Of a stretch of DNA of 64,000 nucleotides, positions 21,051 to 29,769 are shown in pieces (position 1 is the stretch's first letter; each line of letters starts with the position of its first letter). The notes under the pieces are model-generated. The model saw only the letters and a list, made by a program, of their open reading frames with translations. It ran no database searches and was not told the origin of the DNA. The position numbers were made by a program, and so were the translations under genes. The DNA comes from Streptomyces jumonjinensis (GTDB taxonomy: Bacteria > Actinomycetota > Actinomycetes > Streptomycetales > Streptomycetaceae), in assembly GCF_009600885.1 (NCBI RefSeq), contig NZ_VCLA01000201.1:138811-202810 (forward strand), written 5' to 3'.

Positions 21051-21785
21051 TCACCGCGCCATCAGCCGCCGTGCGACGGCGACTTCCAGCAGCACCCGGG
21101 GATCGCCCGAGCCGAGTACCTCCAGATGCTCCAGCGCGGGTGCGAGCAGCGGCGGCCCCGCCAACCGGCTCGGCTGGCCTGCCGGGCCCGACTGGCCGTC
21201 GAGCACGATCCAGCGTGCGAGCCGGGCCGCGCTCAGCAGATCCCGGCGGAGCAGGGACCGTACGAGCCCACGCGTCAGATCCGGCCCCCGGCCGGCCAGC
21301 TGCGCCCGCAGGGCGGCGTCGGCGAAGGGATGGGCGGCGGAGGCCAGCGGCACCAGGAGCGCGGCCAGCGACAGCCAGTCGGCGGCGAGGCCGCCGTTCG
21401 GCGGCGGGGCGGGGGCGAGGCCCTCCCAGCCGGCCCCGTCCACCCCCACGGCGGCGAGGGCGTCCACCAGCGCCGCGTCCCGCGTGCCCCACAGCGCCGT
21501 CTCCCGGGCCTGAAGCCGCGGTGCGGGGTGCGCCCGCACCGCGGTCCGCACCAGCGCCGCGTCCTCGGCCGGCAGCGGGCGTCCTGTGAGAACGAACGGG
21601 GTGAGCACATCCGCGCCCAGCACACGCAATGCGGCCAGGCCGCCCGTACCGTCACCCCAGTCGCCCAGGGAATGGCGCACCCCGAAGGAGCGGTCATCCT
21701 CCCGCAGCGCCCGGGACAGGGCGCCCGCCAGCACACACGTTGCCGTCTCCACCGTGTTCGGCGACGGCTGATGCGGAGTCGTCAT
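21051..21785 (-). CDS. Unknown helical protein of the peptide operon
   Basis: The protein has 244 residues, beginning 11 bases after the stop of the 66-residue peptide gene. I do not recognise the family. It is Ala/Leu/Arg rich and predicted helical throughout. The N-terminus has SFGVRHSLGDWGDGTGGLAA and the centre GLAADWLSLAALLVPLASAA. The C-terminus (LLEVAVARRLMAR) is basic. Like the next gene it may form a helical toroid, and the two could be a heterodimer. No cofactor motif is visible. Confidence 0.5.
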   Translation of the reverse strand: MTTPHQPSPNTVETATCVLAGALSRALREDDRSFGVRHSLGDWGDGTGGLAALRVLGADVLTPFVLTGRPLPAEDAALVRTAVRAHPAPRLQARETALWGTRDAALVDALAAVGVDGAGWEGLAPAPPPNGGLAADWLSLAALLVPLASAAHPFADAALRAQLAGRGPDLTRGLVRSLLRRDLLSAARLARWIVLDGQSGPAGQPSRLAGPPLLAPALEHLEVLGSGDPRVLLEVAVARRLMAR

Positions 21786-21796
21786 CGACCATGCCC

Positions 21797-21997
21797 TCAG
21801 AACGCCGCCGCGCAGGTGAGGTTCTGGACCGAGCCTTCGAAGGCGTCCTCGATCGGCTCGTTCCGGCGCGGGTTGGCCGAGAGGATCGCGAGGAGGAGCA
21901 GAACGCCCGCGCCCCGGACGGATCCCGGGCCGAAGCTCGTCGAGGTCTCACCGGCGGCGATCAGAGCCCGCATCTCAGTACTATTTTCCACAGACAT
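21797..21997 (-). CDS. 66-residue peptide heading the operon, candidate precursor peptide
   Basis: ATG 21997 has AAAGGGAA seven bases upstream. The N-terminus (MSVENSTEMRALIAAGETST) is polar; the middle is hydrophobic (GAGVLLLLAIL); then comes an acidic linker (NEPIEDAFEGS) and a short end VQNLTCAAAF with a single Cys and Thr. This leader-plus-short-C-terminus layout, the first position and the tight spacing to uncharacterised proteins resemble ribosomally made peptide clusters. A small membrane-associated regulatory protein is the main alternative. No maturase of a known peptide class (LanM, YcaO, radical SAM) is encoded nearby. Confidence 0.6.
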   Translation of the reverse strand: MSVENSTEMRALIAAGETSTSFGPGSVRGAGVLLLLAILSANPRRNEPIEDAFEGSVQNLTCAAAF

Positions 21998-22502
21998 GAT
22001 AATTCCCTTTCTGTTGTGGAATTTCTCTGGCGATAGGGGCTATTCCATGAGCGCTATAGGGCGAAACGCATTTTCCTGAATGAGGTGCGGGCGGTGAAGA
22101 AAGGGAACGAAGGTGTGCCTGTGGGTGTCTTGACGTGCAAGTTTTCTATCGCCGCGGTGTACGTGTGACGGCTGGGGCGGGGAGGCGCGTCTGATGTCAC
22201 AGGGGGGCTTGGCGGGTGGGATTATTTCGGGTTGAAAGAAATTCTGTCCCCATAGGGGCGGTCCGGTGCGATGTTCGGTGTGCTGTCCGGAGTCCGTGCT
22301 GAAAACAGTGTCGCGGCGCGTCCTGAATTACGTCCGTGTATTTCGGGCAGGGGAATTCTCGTTTTCCCGTTCGTGGGTGAGGGGTGGGCCCCGGGCTGCC
22401 GCGCGGCGGGTGCGCGGCGGGCGGGCAGCGGGCGGGCAGCGGGCGGCGAGCCGAAGGGCTCCGTCCGGGTGCGGTGCCTGGGGGTTGCAGCAGCGAGCCA
22501 AG
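21998..22502. other. Divergent intergenic region of the peptide operon
   Basis: About 500 bases without a supported gene. The half next to the peptide gene is relatively AT-rich and holds GATAGGGGC and TATAGGGCG direct-repeat-like elements around 22032-22063, plausible control sites of the minus-strand operon. The half next to the TOBE regulator becomes GC-rich with CGGGCGGGCAG repeats (22420-22450). No clear -35/-10 pair could be chosen for the peptide gene. Confidence 0.45.
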
Positions 22503-22557
22503 AAGGCATGTATGCCTTGCATATGCGAGGTCGGAGCGCCTAGCGTGACGCATATGC
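22503..22557 (+). promoter_or_regulatory. Operator/promoter of the HTH-TOBE regulator, leaderless start
   Basis: AAGGCAT-GT-ATGCCTT (22503-22518), GCATATGC (22519-22526) and a second GCATATGC (22550-22557) that contains the start codon. A possible TTGCAT (22517-22522), 18 bases, TAGCGT (22541-22546) would place transcription start at the ATG. No ribosome site is present, so a leaderless autoregulated mRNA is likely. Confidence 0.55.
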
Positions 22558-22946
22558 ACTCCTATACGATCGGCCAGGCCGCCGGGCTGCTCGGCGTCAG
22601 CTCCGATACCGTGCGGCGCTGGGCCGACGCCGGGAGGGTCGCCACCCACCGCGACGAGAGCGGACGCCGACTCGTCGACGGGCGCGATCTCGCCGCCTTC
22701 TCCGTGGAGCTCGCCCAGGGCGGCGGCGAGGACGAGGTCTCGTACACCTCGGCCCGTAACGCGTTCCCCGGCATCGTCACCGCGGTCAAGCTCGGCGACG
22801 TCGCCGCACAGGTCGAGATCCAGGCCGGGCCGCACCGGCTGGTCTCCCTGCTGACCCGGGAAGCCGTCGAGGAATTGGGGCTGGAGGTCGGCATGCAGGC
22901 CACCGCCCGGGTGAAGTCGACCAATGTGCATATCGACCGGGTGTGA
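22554..22946 (+). CDS. HTH-TOBE molybdate-responsive regulator or molybdenum-binding protein
   Basis: The protein has 130 residues. Residues 1-55 (MHSYTIGQAAGLLGVSSDTV, RRWADAGRVATHRDESGRRL) are a MerR/excisionase-like helix-turn-helix. Residues about 60-130 (SARNAFPGIVTAVKLGDVAA, QVEIQAGPHRLVSLLTREAV, ARVKSTNVHIDRV) are a TOBE domain that binds molybdate. In actinobacteria this fusion typically precedes modABC and should sense the oxyanion and control uptake. Palindromes overlap its own start, suggesting autoregulation. The direction and neighbouring modA support the call. Confidence 0.85.
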   Translation: MHSYTIGQAAGLLGVSSDTVRRWADAGRVATHRDESGRRLVDGRDLAAFSVELAQGGGEDEVSYTSARNAFPGIVTAVKLGDVAAQVEIQAGPHRLVSLLTREAVEELGLEVGMQATARVKSTNVHIDRV

Positions 22947-22995
22947 TCACGGGCACCGCCCCTGACCGCCCGCCCGCTCAGCCTGCGGCGTCCGC

Positions 22996-23107
22996 CGCCT
23001 GCCGGTCCGCCTGCCGGTCCGCCTGGTCCGTCCGCCTGGTCCGTCCGCCCGGTCCGCCCGCCGCCCGGTCCGCCCGCCGCCCGGTCCGTCCGCCCGGTCC
23101 GCCGCCT
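22996..23107. repeat. Degenerate CCGGTCCGCC tandem repeat between the regulator and modA
   Basis: Roughly ten imperfect units of about 10 bases (CCGGTCCGCC, CTGGTCCGTC, CCGGTCCGCC) fill the space before the modA ribosome site. Reading frames across it are artefacts of the repeat. Confidence 0.7.
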
Positions 23108-23131
23108 CACCCGTCAAGGAGCAGCCGTCCC

Positions 23132-23929
23132 ATGTCCTCCGCCCGCAGCCTGCGCCGCGCCTCCGCCGCCGTACTGACCACCGCCCTCCTCGCGTCCCTC
23201 GCCGCCTGCGGCGACGCCGACGACAGCGCGCGGGACGACTCCCCGAAGTCCCAGGGCCGGCCCTCGGCCCGTCTCACCGTGCTGGCCGCCTCCTCGCTCA
23301 CGGATGCCTTCGAGACCGCGGGCGCCGCCTATGAGAAGGCCAACCCCGGAACCGAGATCACCTTCTCCTTCGCCGGATCCCAGGAACTGGCCGCCCAGGT
23401 CGGGCAGGGCGCTCCCGCCGACGCTCTGGTCACCGCCGACACCACGACCATGGACGGGCTGAAGGCCGACACCGGAACACCGACCGTCATCGCCGGAAAC
23501 CGGCTGGTCATCGCCGTCGCCGAGGGCAACCCCGAGAAGATCGACGAGCTCGGGGATCTGGCCGGCGCCCAGCTGAAGGTCGTGCTCGCCGCACCCGAAG
23601 TACCCGCCGGCCGCTACAGCGAGCAGATCCTGGACGCGCAGAAGATCGAGGTGAAGCCGGTCTCCCAGGAGCCCAATGTGCGCGCCGTCCTCAGCAAGGT
23701 CGAGCTCGGCGAGGCCGACGCCGGTCTCGTCTACAGGACCGACGCCGCAGCCGCCGCGGACAAGGTCGACGCGGTCGCGATCCCGGACTCCCAGAACGCC
23801 GTCGCGCGGTACCCGGCCGCGACGCTGAAGACCTCGCGGAACCCCGAGGCCGCCGCCGCGTTCGTGAGCTGGCTGAGCGGCCCCCAGGCACAGAAGATCC
23901 TCAAGGACGCGGGCTTCCAGCAGCCGTAG
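23132..23929 (+). CDS. modA: Molybdate-binding lipoprotein of the ABC transporter
   Basis: The protein (265 residues) starts at ATG 23132 after AAGGAG. The signal peptide ends in LLASLAACGDAD, a lipobox (LAAC), so the mature protein is anchored outside the membrane. The fold markers are those of ModA: LTVLAASSLTDAFETAG, FSFAGSQELAAQVGQGAPAD, VTADTTTMDGL, RLVIAVAEGNP, PEVPAGRYSEQILD and SKVELGEADAGLVYRTDA. It captures molybdate and delivers it to the fused ModBC permease-ATPase encoded next. It is likely cotranscribed from the TOBE regulator promoter. Confidence 0.95.
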   Translation: MSSARSLRRASAAVLTTALLASLAACGDADDSARDDSPKSQGRPSARLTVLAASSLTDAFETAGAAYEKANPGTEITFSFAGSQELAAQVGQGAPADALVTADTTTMDGLKADTGTPTVIAGNRLVIAVAEGNPEKIDELGDLAGAQLKVVLAAPEVPAGRYSEQILDAQKIEVKPVSQEPNVRAVLSKVELGEADAGLVYRTDAAAAADKVDAVAIPDSQNAVARYPAATLKTSRNPEAAAAFVSWLSGPQAQKILKDAGFQQP

Positions 23930-24057
23930 GCAGTGCCGCCACCGTCCCGCCACAGCGCCGTGCCGTCACCGACCCGCCACAGCGCGACGGCGCGACGGCG
24001 GGGCGGCGGGGCGCAGCCCGTGCCCAGCCGTCGCGCCGCGTACCCCAGGAACCCCCG

Positions 24058-26169
24058 ATGAGACGCCCCCGCACCCCAGGGACCACCGGCGGCCGAGCCC
24101 CCCTCGCGCTCGCCGTCCCCGCCCTGCTCGCCGTCGTGTTCCTGGCACTGCCCGTCGTCGGCATCCTGGTGCGCACCGAGTGGAACGAGCTCGGTACGCA
24201 TCTGACCGACCCGGCGGTCATCGAGGCCCTTGAACTGTCGCTGCTCGTCTCCTTCGCGGCCCTCGGCCTCTCCCTCGTCTTCGGGGTCCCGCTCGCCTGG
24301 GTGCTGGCGCGGGTCCCTTTCCGGGGGAAGACGCTCGTACGCTGTCTGGTGCTGCTGCCGATGGTGCTGCCGCCCACCGTCGGCGGTGTGGCCCTGCTCC
24401 TCGGGTTCGGCCGCCGGGGGCTCCTCGGACCCTGGCTGGAGGGCGCCTTCGGGATCACCCTTCCCTTCCACACCGCGGGCGCGATCGTCGCGGCGGCCTT
24501 CGTCGCGATGCCCTTCCTCGTCATCAGCCTCGAAGGCGCGCTGGGCGGGCTGCGCCCCGGTTACGAGGAGACCGCCGCCTCGCTGGGAGCCTCCCCGGTA
24601 CGGGTGTTCCGCACCGTCACTCTGCCGATGGTCGCCCCCGGGCTGATCGCGGGAGCGGCGCTCACCTGGGCGCGCGCCCTCGGCGAGTTCGGCGCGACCA
24701 TCACCTTCGCGGGCAATCTGCCCGGGGCGACGCAGACCCTGCCGCTCCAGGTGTATCTGCTGCTCCAAGAGGATCCGGAGGCCGCCACCTCGGTCTCCCT
24801 GCTGCTGCTGGCCATCGCCATGGCGGTGCTCATCGCGCTGCGCGGGCGGTGGGCGGGAGGCTTGACGGCCCCCGGAGCGGCGGACCGGCGAGACGGACCG
24901 GGGCGGCCGGCCCCGGACGAGCCCGCATCCGGAGCCCCCGCATCCGGAGCCCCCGCATCCGGAGCTCACACATCCGGAGCCCCCGCATCCGAGGTCGGCG
25001 CCGGCGCCCCCGTTTCCGGACCGGGCACCGGAGCGCCCGCTTCCGAGGCGGGCGCAGACACCAGGGACGCGCCCAAGTCCCAGGCGTGCACGCCCGGGTC
25101 CTCCGTACCGTCAGAACCCGACCCCCTCCCGCACCGGTCGTCGCTCCACGCCCGCCTCACCGGTTTCACCCGTCTCACCCTCGACGCCGAACCGGGCAGC
25201 ACCATCGCCGTCGTCGGCCCCAACGGCGCGGGCAAGACCACCCTGCTCCGCGCCCTCCTCGGCCTCACCCCCCGCGCCCACGCCGAACTCCGCCTCGGCG
25301 ACGCCGAGGTCACCGGCCTCCCCCCGCACCGCAGGGGCGTCGCCTGGGTCCCGCAGGACGGCGCGCTCTTCCCCCATCTGAGCGCCCTCGGCAATACGGC
25401 GTACGGCCTCCGCGCCCAGGGCGTGCCCCGCGCCGAGGCCCGCCGCGCCGCCCTCTCCTGGCTGGAGCGGCTCGGCGTCGGCCCGCTCGCCCACCGCCGG
25501 CCCGCCCAGCTCTCGGGCGGCCAGGCCCAGCGGGTGGCCCTCGCGCGGGCCCTGGCCGCCCGCCCCCGGCTGCTGCTGCTCGACGAACCCCTCGCCGCCC
25601 TCGATCAGACCACCCGGGCCCGGGTGCGCCACACCCTGCGCACCCATCTCGAAGGCTTCGGCGGGGTCTGTCTGATCGTCACCCATGACCCGGTGGAGGC
25701 GGTGTCGCTCGCCGACCGGGTGCTCGTCCTGGAGGAGGGCCGCGCCCTTCAGTACGCGCCGCCCGCCGAGGTCACCCGGCGCCCCCGCTCCCCGTGGGTC
25801 GCCCGGATGCTCGGCCGCAACGCCTGGCCCGGCACCGCCACCGGAGACGGGCTCAGCCTGCCCGGCGGCGGCCGGCTGATCGCCGCGGAGCCGCTGCCCG
25901 CCGGGGCCCCGGCCCTCGCCGTCATCGCCCCCGAGGCCGTCTCCGTCCACCGCCGTCAGCCGGGCGGCAGCCCGCGCAACGTCTGGCCCGGCACGGTCAG
26001 GGAGATCACCGCGACCGGCAGCCGGCTGCGGGTCCTGATCAACTCGCCCGAGGCCCCCGATCTGGTCGCCGAGATCACCCCGCAGGCGGCGGCGGAGCTC
26101 GGACTCGCCGAAGGCGCCGCCGTATGGACGAGCGTCAAGGCGACCGAGGTCTCGCTCGGTGAGCTATGA
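24058..26169 (+). CDS. modBC: Fused molybdate ABC transporter permease and ATPase
   Basis: The protein (703 residues) joins two usual subunits. Residues about 15-265 are the ModB membrane domain with several hydrophobic helices and the EAA-type loop (EETAASLGASPVRVFRTVTL, PMVAPGLIAGAALTWARALG, EFGATITFAGNLPG). Residues about 375-600 are the ModC ATPase: Walker A GPNGAGKTT, Q loop WVPQDGALFPHLS, signature LSGGQAQRVALARAL, Walker B LLLLDEPLAALD and the switch His in IVTHD. A TOBE-like domain ends the protein (PGTVREITATGSRLRVLIN). The linker (about 275-345) is a degenerate repeat of ASGAP units, coded by 15-base tandem repeats. The fusion enforces 1:1 stoichiometry. Confidence 0.93.
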   Translation: MRRPRTPGTTGGRAPLALAVPALLAVVFLALPVVGILVRTEWNELGTHLTDPAVIEALELSLLVSFAALGLSLVFGVPLAWVLARVPFRGKTLVRCLVLLPMVLPPTVGGVALLLGFGRRGLLGPWLEGAFGITLPFHTAGAIVAAAFVAMPFLVISLEGALGGLRPGYEETAASLGASPVRVFRTVTLPMVAPGLIAGAALTWARALGEFGATITFAGNLPGATQTLPLQVYLLLQEDPEAATSVSLLLLAIAMAVLIALRGRWAGGLTAPGAADRRDGPGRPAPDEPASGAPASGAPASGAHTSGAPASEVGAGAPVSGPGTGAPASEAGADTRDAPKSQACTPGSSVPSEPDPLPHRSSLHARLTGFTRLTLDAEPGSTIAVVGPNGAGKTTLLRALLGLTPRAHAELRLGDAEVTGLPPHRRGVAWVPQDGALFPHLSALGNTAYGLRAQGVPRAEARRAALSWLERLGVGPLAHRRPAQLSGGQAQRVALARALAARPRLLLLDEPLAALDQTTRARVRHTLRTHLEGFGGVCLIVTHDPVEAVSLADRVLVLEEGRALQYAPPAEVTRRPRSPWVARMLGRNAWPGTATGDGLSLPGGGRLIAAEPLPAGAPALAVIAPEAVSVHRRQPGGSPRNVWPGTVREITATGSRLRVLINSPEAPDLVAEITPQAAAELGLAEGAAVWTSVKATEVSLGEL

Positions 26170-26557
26170 GGCCGGAGTGACAATAGTGAATTCAGTACGG
26201 TCATGGATGAACGGCCGGTAGTGATAGGGAGGTTGGCGCGAAGTCGACGTAACCGTCCGTGTTCGACAGCTCGGTTCCCCATCCGGGATCGATCATGACC
26301 GCTTGACCTCGGTGCGCCCCGGAGAAATCAGTCAACTCCGCTCAGGAATGATCCAATTCCTTTCATCGCTGGTGAAGCGGCGATTGCCCGAGCGTTCTTG
26401 ACGTCTTGTTCCACAACGGCGGTTGTGCCAGGGTGAGCTCTCTCGTCTCCGGCCGCAATGGTTTTGTTCAACAGTTCGAATTGGTCATGAGTTCAGATGC
26501 TGTACACGTGTGCTTCTTTCGACAATCCTGACGACTTCATTGACCGAAAGACGTCTT
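26170..26557. other. Intergenic region upstream of the sigma-like/ricin gene
   Basis: These 388 bases hold no gene. The last 200 are richer in A/T, with TTGACG at about 26398 and an ACACGTGT palindrome near 26502 as the most promoter- or operator-like elements. No confident -10 could be chosen. Confidence 0.4.
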
Positions 26558-28771
26558 ATGCACCAACCCCGCCCCCAGGGTTCCCTTTCCCCCGCCCGCA
26601 CCGGTCTGGACTCCGGGGCCTCCGATGAGGGCCTGGCGGCGTCGCTGCGGGCGGGCGACGCCGAGGACGACACCCGGCCGGTGGCCGTGCTGCTGGCGAG
26701 ACACTGGCAGCCGGTATTCGACTACGCGCTGCTGGGCACCCCGTCCGCGAAAGCCGCCTCGCTGCTGACCACGGCGGCCTTCGCCAGAGTGCTGGAGACC
26801 CTCCGGCGGGCGCGCACCAGCGCCGCGCTCCGCCCGCTCCTGCTGATGACCGCACGCCGGATCGCCGGAGCGTGGGCGGCCGACGAACGGGTCGGCGCGC
26901 TGCCCGAACTCAGACACCCCGATACCGGCCGCTCCGCTCCCGCCGCGCTGTTCGCCCCCGCCGAGAACCGGGAACTGATCCTCCGGTCGTTTCTCGCGCT
27001 GCCCGGAACCGCCCAATGTCTGCTCTGGCATACCGAGGCCGAAGCCGAGGGCATATCCGTACCGGCCGGTCTGCTCGCCATCGATCCGCGCGGTGCGGCG
27101 ATCCAGCTCGAACGCGCACGGGACGAACTCAGGGCGGGCGTTCTGCGCGCCCACCGGGAACTCGCCCCGGAGAGCGGATGCCGCCGTCACAACCGGCTGC
27201 TCGACGCGGCCCGCCGCCAAGGCGGCGAGCCGGTCTCCCCCGGCGTCCAGGCGCATCTCGCCGTATGCCCGCACTGCGCGTCCGCCGCCGAGCAGCTCGA
27301 CCTCGGCGGTGACCGGCTGGCCACGCTGCTCGCGGAGGGAGTGCTCGGCCGGGCCGCGCGGCCGTATCTCGACTCCCGCCCGGCCCGCAGGGCGGCCCGC
27401 TACCGCGCCGGAGCCGCCGCGGGCCGGAACCCGGCCGCACGGCACACGCCCCCCTGGGCCGCCGAAGCGCGGACCCCGGCGGAAGAGGACGCTCCGGCCC
27501 CGTACGCCCTCCGGGCTCACCGCGCTTCCGAGGCTCTCCCGCACCACGTGGGGCCGTCCCATGCGGGACCGTCCTATGCGGGACCGTCCTATGCGGGACC
27601 GTTCCATGCGGGGCCGCACCACGTGGGGTCGTCCCACGGCCCCCGGACCGCCCCCGGCCGTGCCGGAGGGATTCCCCAGCGCCTGCGGTCCGCCCTGGTC
27701 ACCGGCGTCGGAGCGGCCACCGGACTGCTGTTGGCGGCGAGCGTCGTCACCCGGCTCTCGTCGGACGGCGGCAGCGGGGCCGCCGCGCCCGCCGCACCCG
27801 TACCCCCCGGCGGAACCCTCGCCACCGCCACGGCGCCCGGTGCGCGATTCCCCGCGCCGGTGCCGTCCGTGACCGGAGCCGCCTATCCGGCCGGGGCGTT
27901 CACCGCCCATCTGCGCCATGCCGGGTCCGGCCTCTGCCTCGACGTCGAGGACCGGCGGGCCCGGCCCGGCGCGGCGGCCAGGACCGCCGTCTGCGACGCC
28001 TCCGCCACCCAGCGGTGGATCTACGGACGGGACGGTCTGCTGCGCTCCGCTGCCGCGCCCGGCCTCTGTCTGAACTCCCGGGCGCCCGGCGGCGTGCTCC
28101 TGCTCACCGACTGCGAGGGGGGCGCGGGAGAGCGCGGTGACGGTAAGGACGTACGGTACGACCTCACCATCCGGGGGCAGCTGATCCCCCGCTGGAACGA
28201 CCGGTACGCCGTCGTGCCCGGCGCACGCCGCGCGGGGGCCGATGTGGTCGTCGCGGACCGGGACGGCACGGGCGGGCAGCGGTGGACCGCGGACCGCGCC
28301 GCCGATGAGGCGCCCGAGGTCAGGCACAGCGCCGACGCGGTCGGGCCGGACGCCCGGGAGGTGACCGCCTCGCCCGGCGCCGGGCATCCCGCACGGCCCG
28401 CCGAGGGCGAAATGTCGCCGCCGGCCGGTGGCGGGGGCCCGCCCGCGGAAGCACCGGACGCCGGCCGGGAGCCGGCGGGCGAGCCCGGCCGACTCCCGGG
28501 CGCGAGCGCGTCGGATACGTCCGATGTGTCGGATGTGTCGTCCGTACCGTCCGATCCGCCGCTGATCCCGGTCGGGACGGTGGAGCTCCCGGGCGCCGTG
28601 GCGGAGCCGCTCGGCCCGATCGACCTCGAAGGACCGGCGGCGGGCCTCCAGGGTCTGACAAGTCTGAAGGGGCTGAAGGGGCTGAAGGGGCTGAAAAGTG
28701 CGGTAGTCCCGCTGGGACCGGCCGGGCCCTCGGACCGTCCGCAGGCCGCCGGGGGCGCGGCACGGAAGTGA
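26558..28771 (+). CDS. Large membrane protein with sigma-70-like N-terminus, zf-HC2-like motif and ricin B-type domain
   Basis: The protein has 737 residues from ATG 26558. Residues about 15-200 resemble the helical core of ECF sigma factors (HWQPVFDYALLGTPSAKAAS, RTSAALRPLLLMTARRIAGA, LALPGTAQCLLWHTEAEAEG), but no clear region 4 recognition helix is seen. HLAVCPHCASAAEQLD near 230 is a zf-HC2-like H-x3-C-x2-C as in anti-sigma factors. A membrane helix (VTGVGAATGLLLAASVVTRL, about 381-401) follows. The outside part contains a ricin-B-like repeat (HAGSGLCLDVEDRRARPGAA, QRWIYGRDGLL, PGLCLNSRA). Two Pro- or Gly-rich repeat tracts (GPSYA units near 330; GLK units at the C-terminus) are coded by tandem repeats. 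It may be a sugar-sensing sigma/anti-sigma derivative. Confidence 0.65.
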   Translation: MHQPRPQGSLSPARTGLDSGASDEGLAASLRAGDAEDDTRPVAVLLARHWQPVFDYALLGTPSAKAASLLTTAAFARVLETLRRARTSAALRPLLLMTARRIAGAWAADERVGALPELRHPDTGRSAPAALFAPAENRELILRSFLALPGTAQCLLWHTEAEAEGISVPAGLLAIDPRGAAIQLERARDELRAGVLRAHRELAPESGCRRHNRLLDAARRQGGEPVSPGVQAHLAVCPHCASAAEQLDLGGDRLATLLAEGVLGRAARPYLDSRPARRAARYRAGAAAGRNPAARHTPPWAAEARTPAEEDAPAPYALRAHRASEALPHHVGPSHAGPSYAGPSYAGPFHAGPHHVGSSHGPRTAPGRAGGIPQRLRSALVTGVGAATGLLLAASVVTRLSSDGGSGAAAPAAPVPPGGTLATATAPGARFPAPVPSVTGAAYPAGAFTAHLRHAGSGLCLDVEDRRARPGAAARTAVCDASATQRWIYGRDGLLRSAAAPGLCLNSRAPGGVLLLTDCEGGAGERGDGKDVRYDLTIRGQLIPRWNDRYAVVPGARRAGADVVVADRDGTGGQRWTADRAADEAPEVRHSADAVGPDAREVTASPGAGHPARPAEGEMSPPAGGGGPPAEAPDAGREPAGEPGRLPGASASDTSDVSDVSSVPSDPPLIPVGTVELPGAVAEPLGPIDLEGPAAGLQGLTSLKGLKGLKGLKSAVVPLGPAGPSDRPQAAGGAARK

Positions 28772-28809
28772 GCGCGCCCCCGGCCGCCTGCCGGATTCAC
28801 TGGCAGGAT

Positions 28810-29598
28810 TCAGGAGAAGGCGGGCATCTCGCCCTCCCGCTTTCCGAGGTCGATGACCGAGAACACCGCGCCCTGCTGGTCCATGACCGGGGCGAACCGC
28901 CCGAACGGGCTGTCCGCGGGCCCGTACAGCAGCTGTCCGCCGAGCCTCTCGACGGTGGCGACCGCGTCCTCCACATCCGCCACCGCGAAGTACACATTGA
29001 TGAACGGCGCCGCGTCGGCCGGGAAGTTGTCGGTCATCTTCAGCCGTCCCGCCACCGGTTCACCGCCGATGCTCCACAGCTGGAGGTCGAGTTGATCGCT
29101 CTCCATCCGCCGCACCTCGAAGGGGAAGACGACGGGGAAGAAGGAGTCCGCCTTCCGCACCTCTCGGGTGCACAGCTCCGCCCAGGCGTACGCGCCCGGC
29201 TCGCCGGTCTTTCCGAAGCCCTTGTGACTGCCCGCCTGCCAGGCGCTGAAGAAGACGCCGCTGGGGTCCTGGGCCGTGACCATGGTGCCGAACTCGCCCA
29301 CGGCCATGGGCTCCATCGCCAGGGTGCCGCCGTTCTCCCGGATCCTCGCCGCCGTCGCGCTCGCGTCGGGCGTCGCGAAGTACAGATTCCAGGCGGGCGG
29401 CCCGTCCATGCCCGGCATCCGCGGGACGACGGCGGCCACGGCCGCGCCGTCCTTGAACGCCTGGGTGTAGTCGCCGTAGTCCTCGGAGCTCTCGCCGAAC
29501 GTCCAGCCCAGCAGCTCACCGTAGAAGCTCTTGGCGGCTGCCAGATCGGGGAACATCGCGTCCGCCCAGCAGGGGGTGCCTTCCGGTGGTACGGCCAT
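28810..29598 (-). CDS. Two-domain VOC (glyoxalase/bleomycin-resistance-like) protein
   Basis: The protein has 262 residues from ATG 29598; the upstream extension of the frame has no ribosome site. Each half has the VOC beta-alpha-beta pattern: GTPCWADAMFPDLAAAKSFY, ELLGWTFGESSEDYG and MEPMAVGEFGTMVTAQDPSG, FFSAWQ in the first; AYAWAELCTREVRKADSFFP, NVYFAVADVEDAVATVERLG and ADSPFGRFAPVMDQQGAVFS in the second. VOC proteins bind metal or small ligands; substrate is unknown. This subfamily in Streptomyces is often called hydroxylase- or resistance-like without biochemical proof. Confidence 0.85.
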   Translation of the reverse strand: MAVPPEGTPCWADAMFPDLAAAKSFYGELLGWTFGESSEDYGDYTQAFKDGAAVAAVVPRMPGMDGPPAWNLYFATPDASATAARIRENGGTLAMEPMAVGEFGTMVTAQDPSGVFFSAWQAGSHKGFGKTGEPGAYAWAELCTREVRKADSFFPVVFPFEVRRMESDQLDLQLWSIGGEPVAGRLKMTDNFPADAAPFINVYFAVADVEDAVATVERLGGQLLYGPADSPFGRFAPVMDQQGAVFSVIDLGKREGEMPAFS

Positions 29599-29769
29599 GG
29601 GGTACCGCCTCCCGTCGAGAGGGTCCGGTAGTCCGCGGGAGGGACTCCGTCCCCTCACGCTAGGCGTCCCCGGATCGGGGCGCTCGCCGAGAGGCATGTA
29701 ATCGAACGAGTGATCGATACGACCTTCCGGGTCGGGCGCACCCCGCGCCCAGGCCAGGAGGCCCTCCGG

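Noticed and set aside
22266..22553. N-terminal extension of the TOBE regulator
   Set aside because: The extra residues are low-complexity and the helix-turn-helix begins at ATG 22554.
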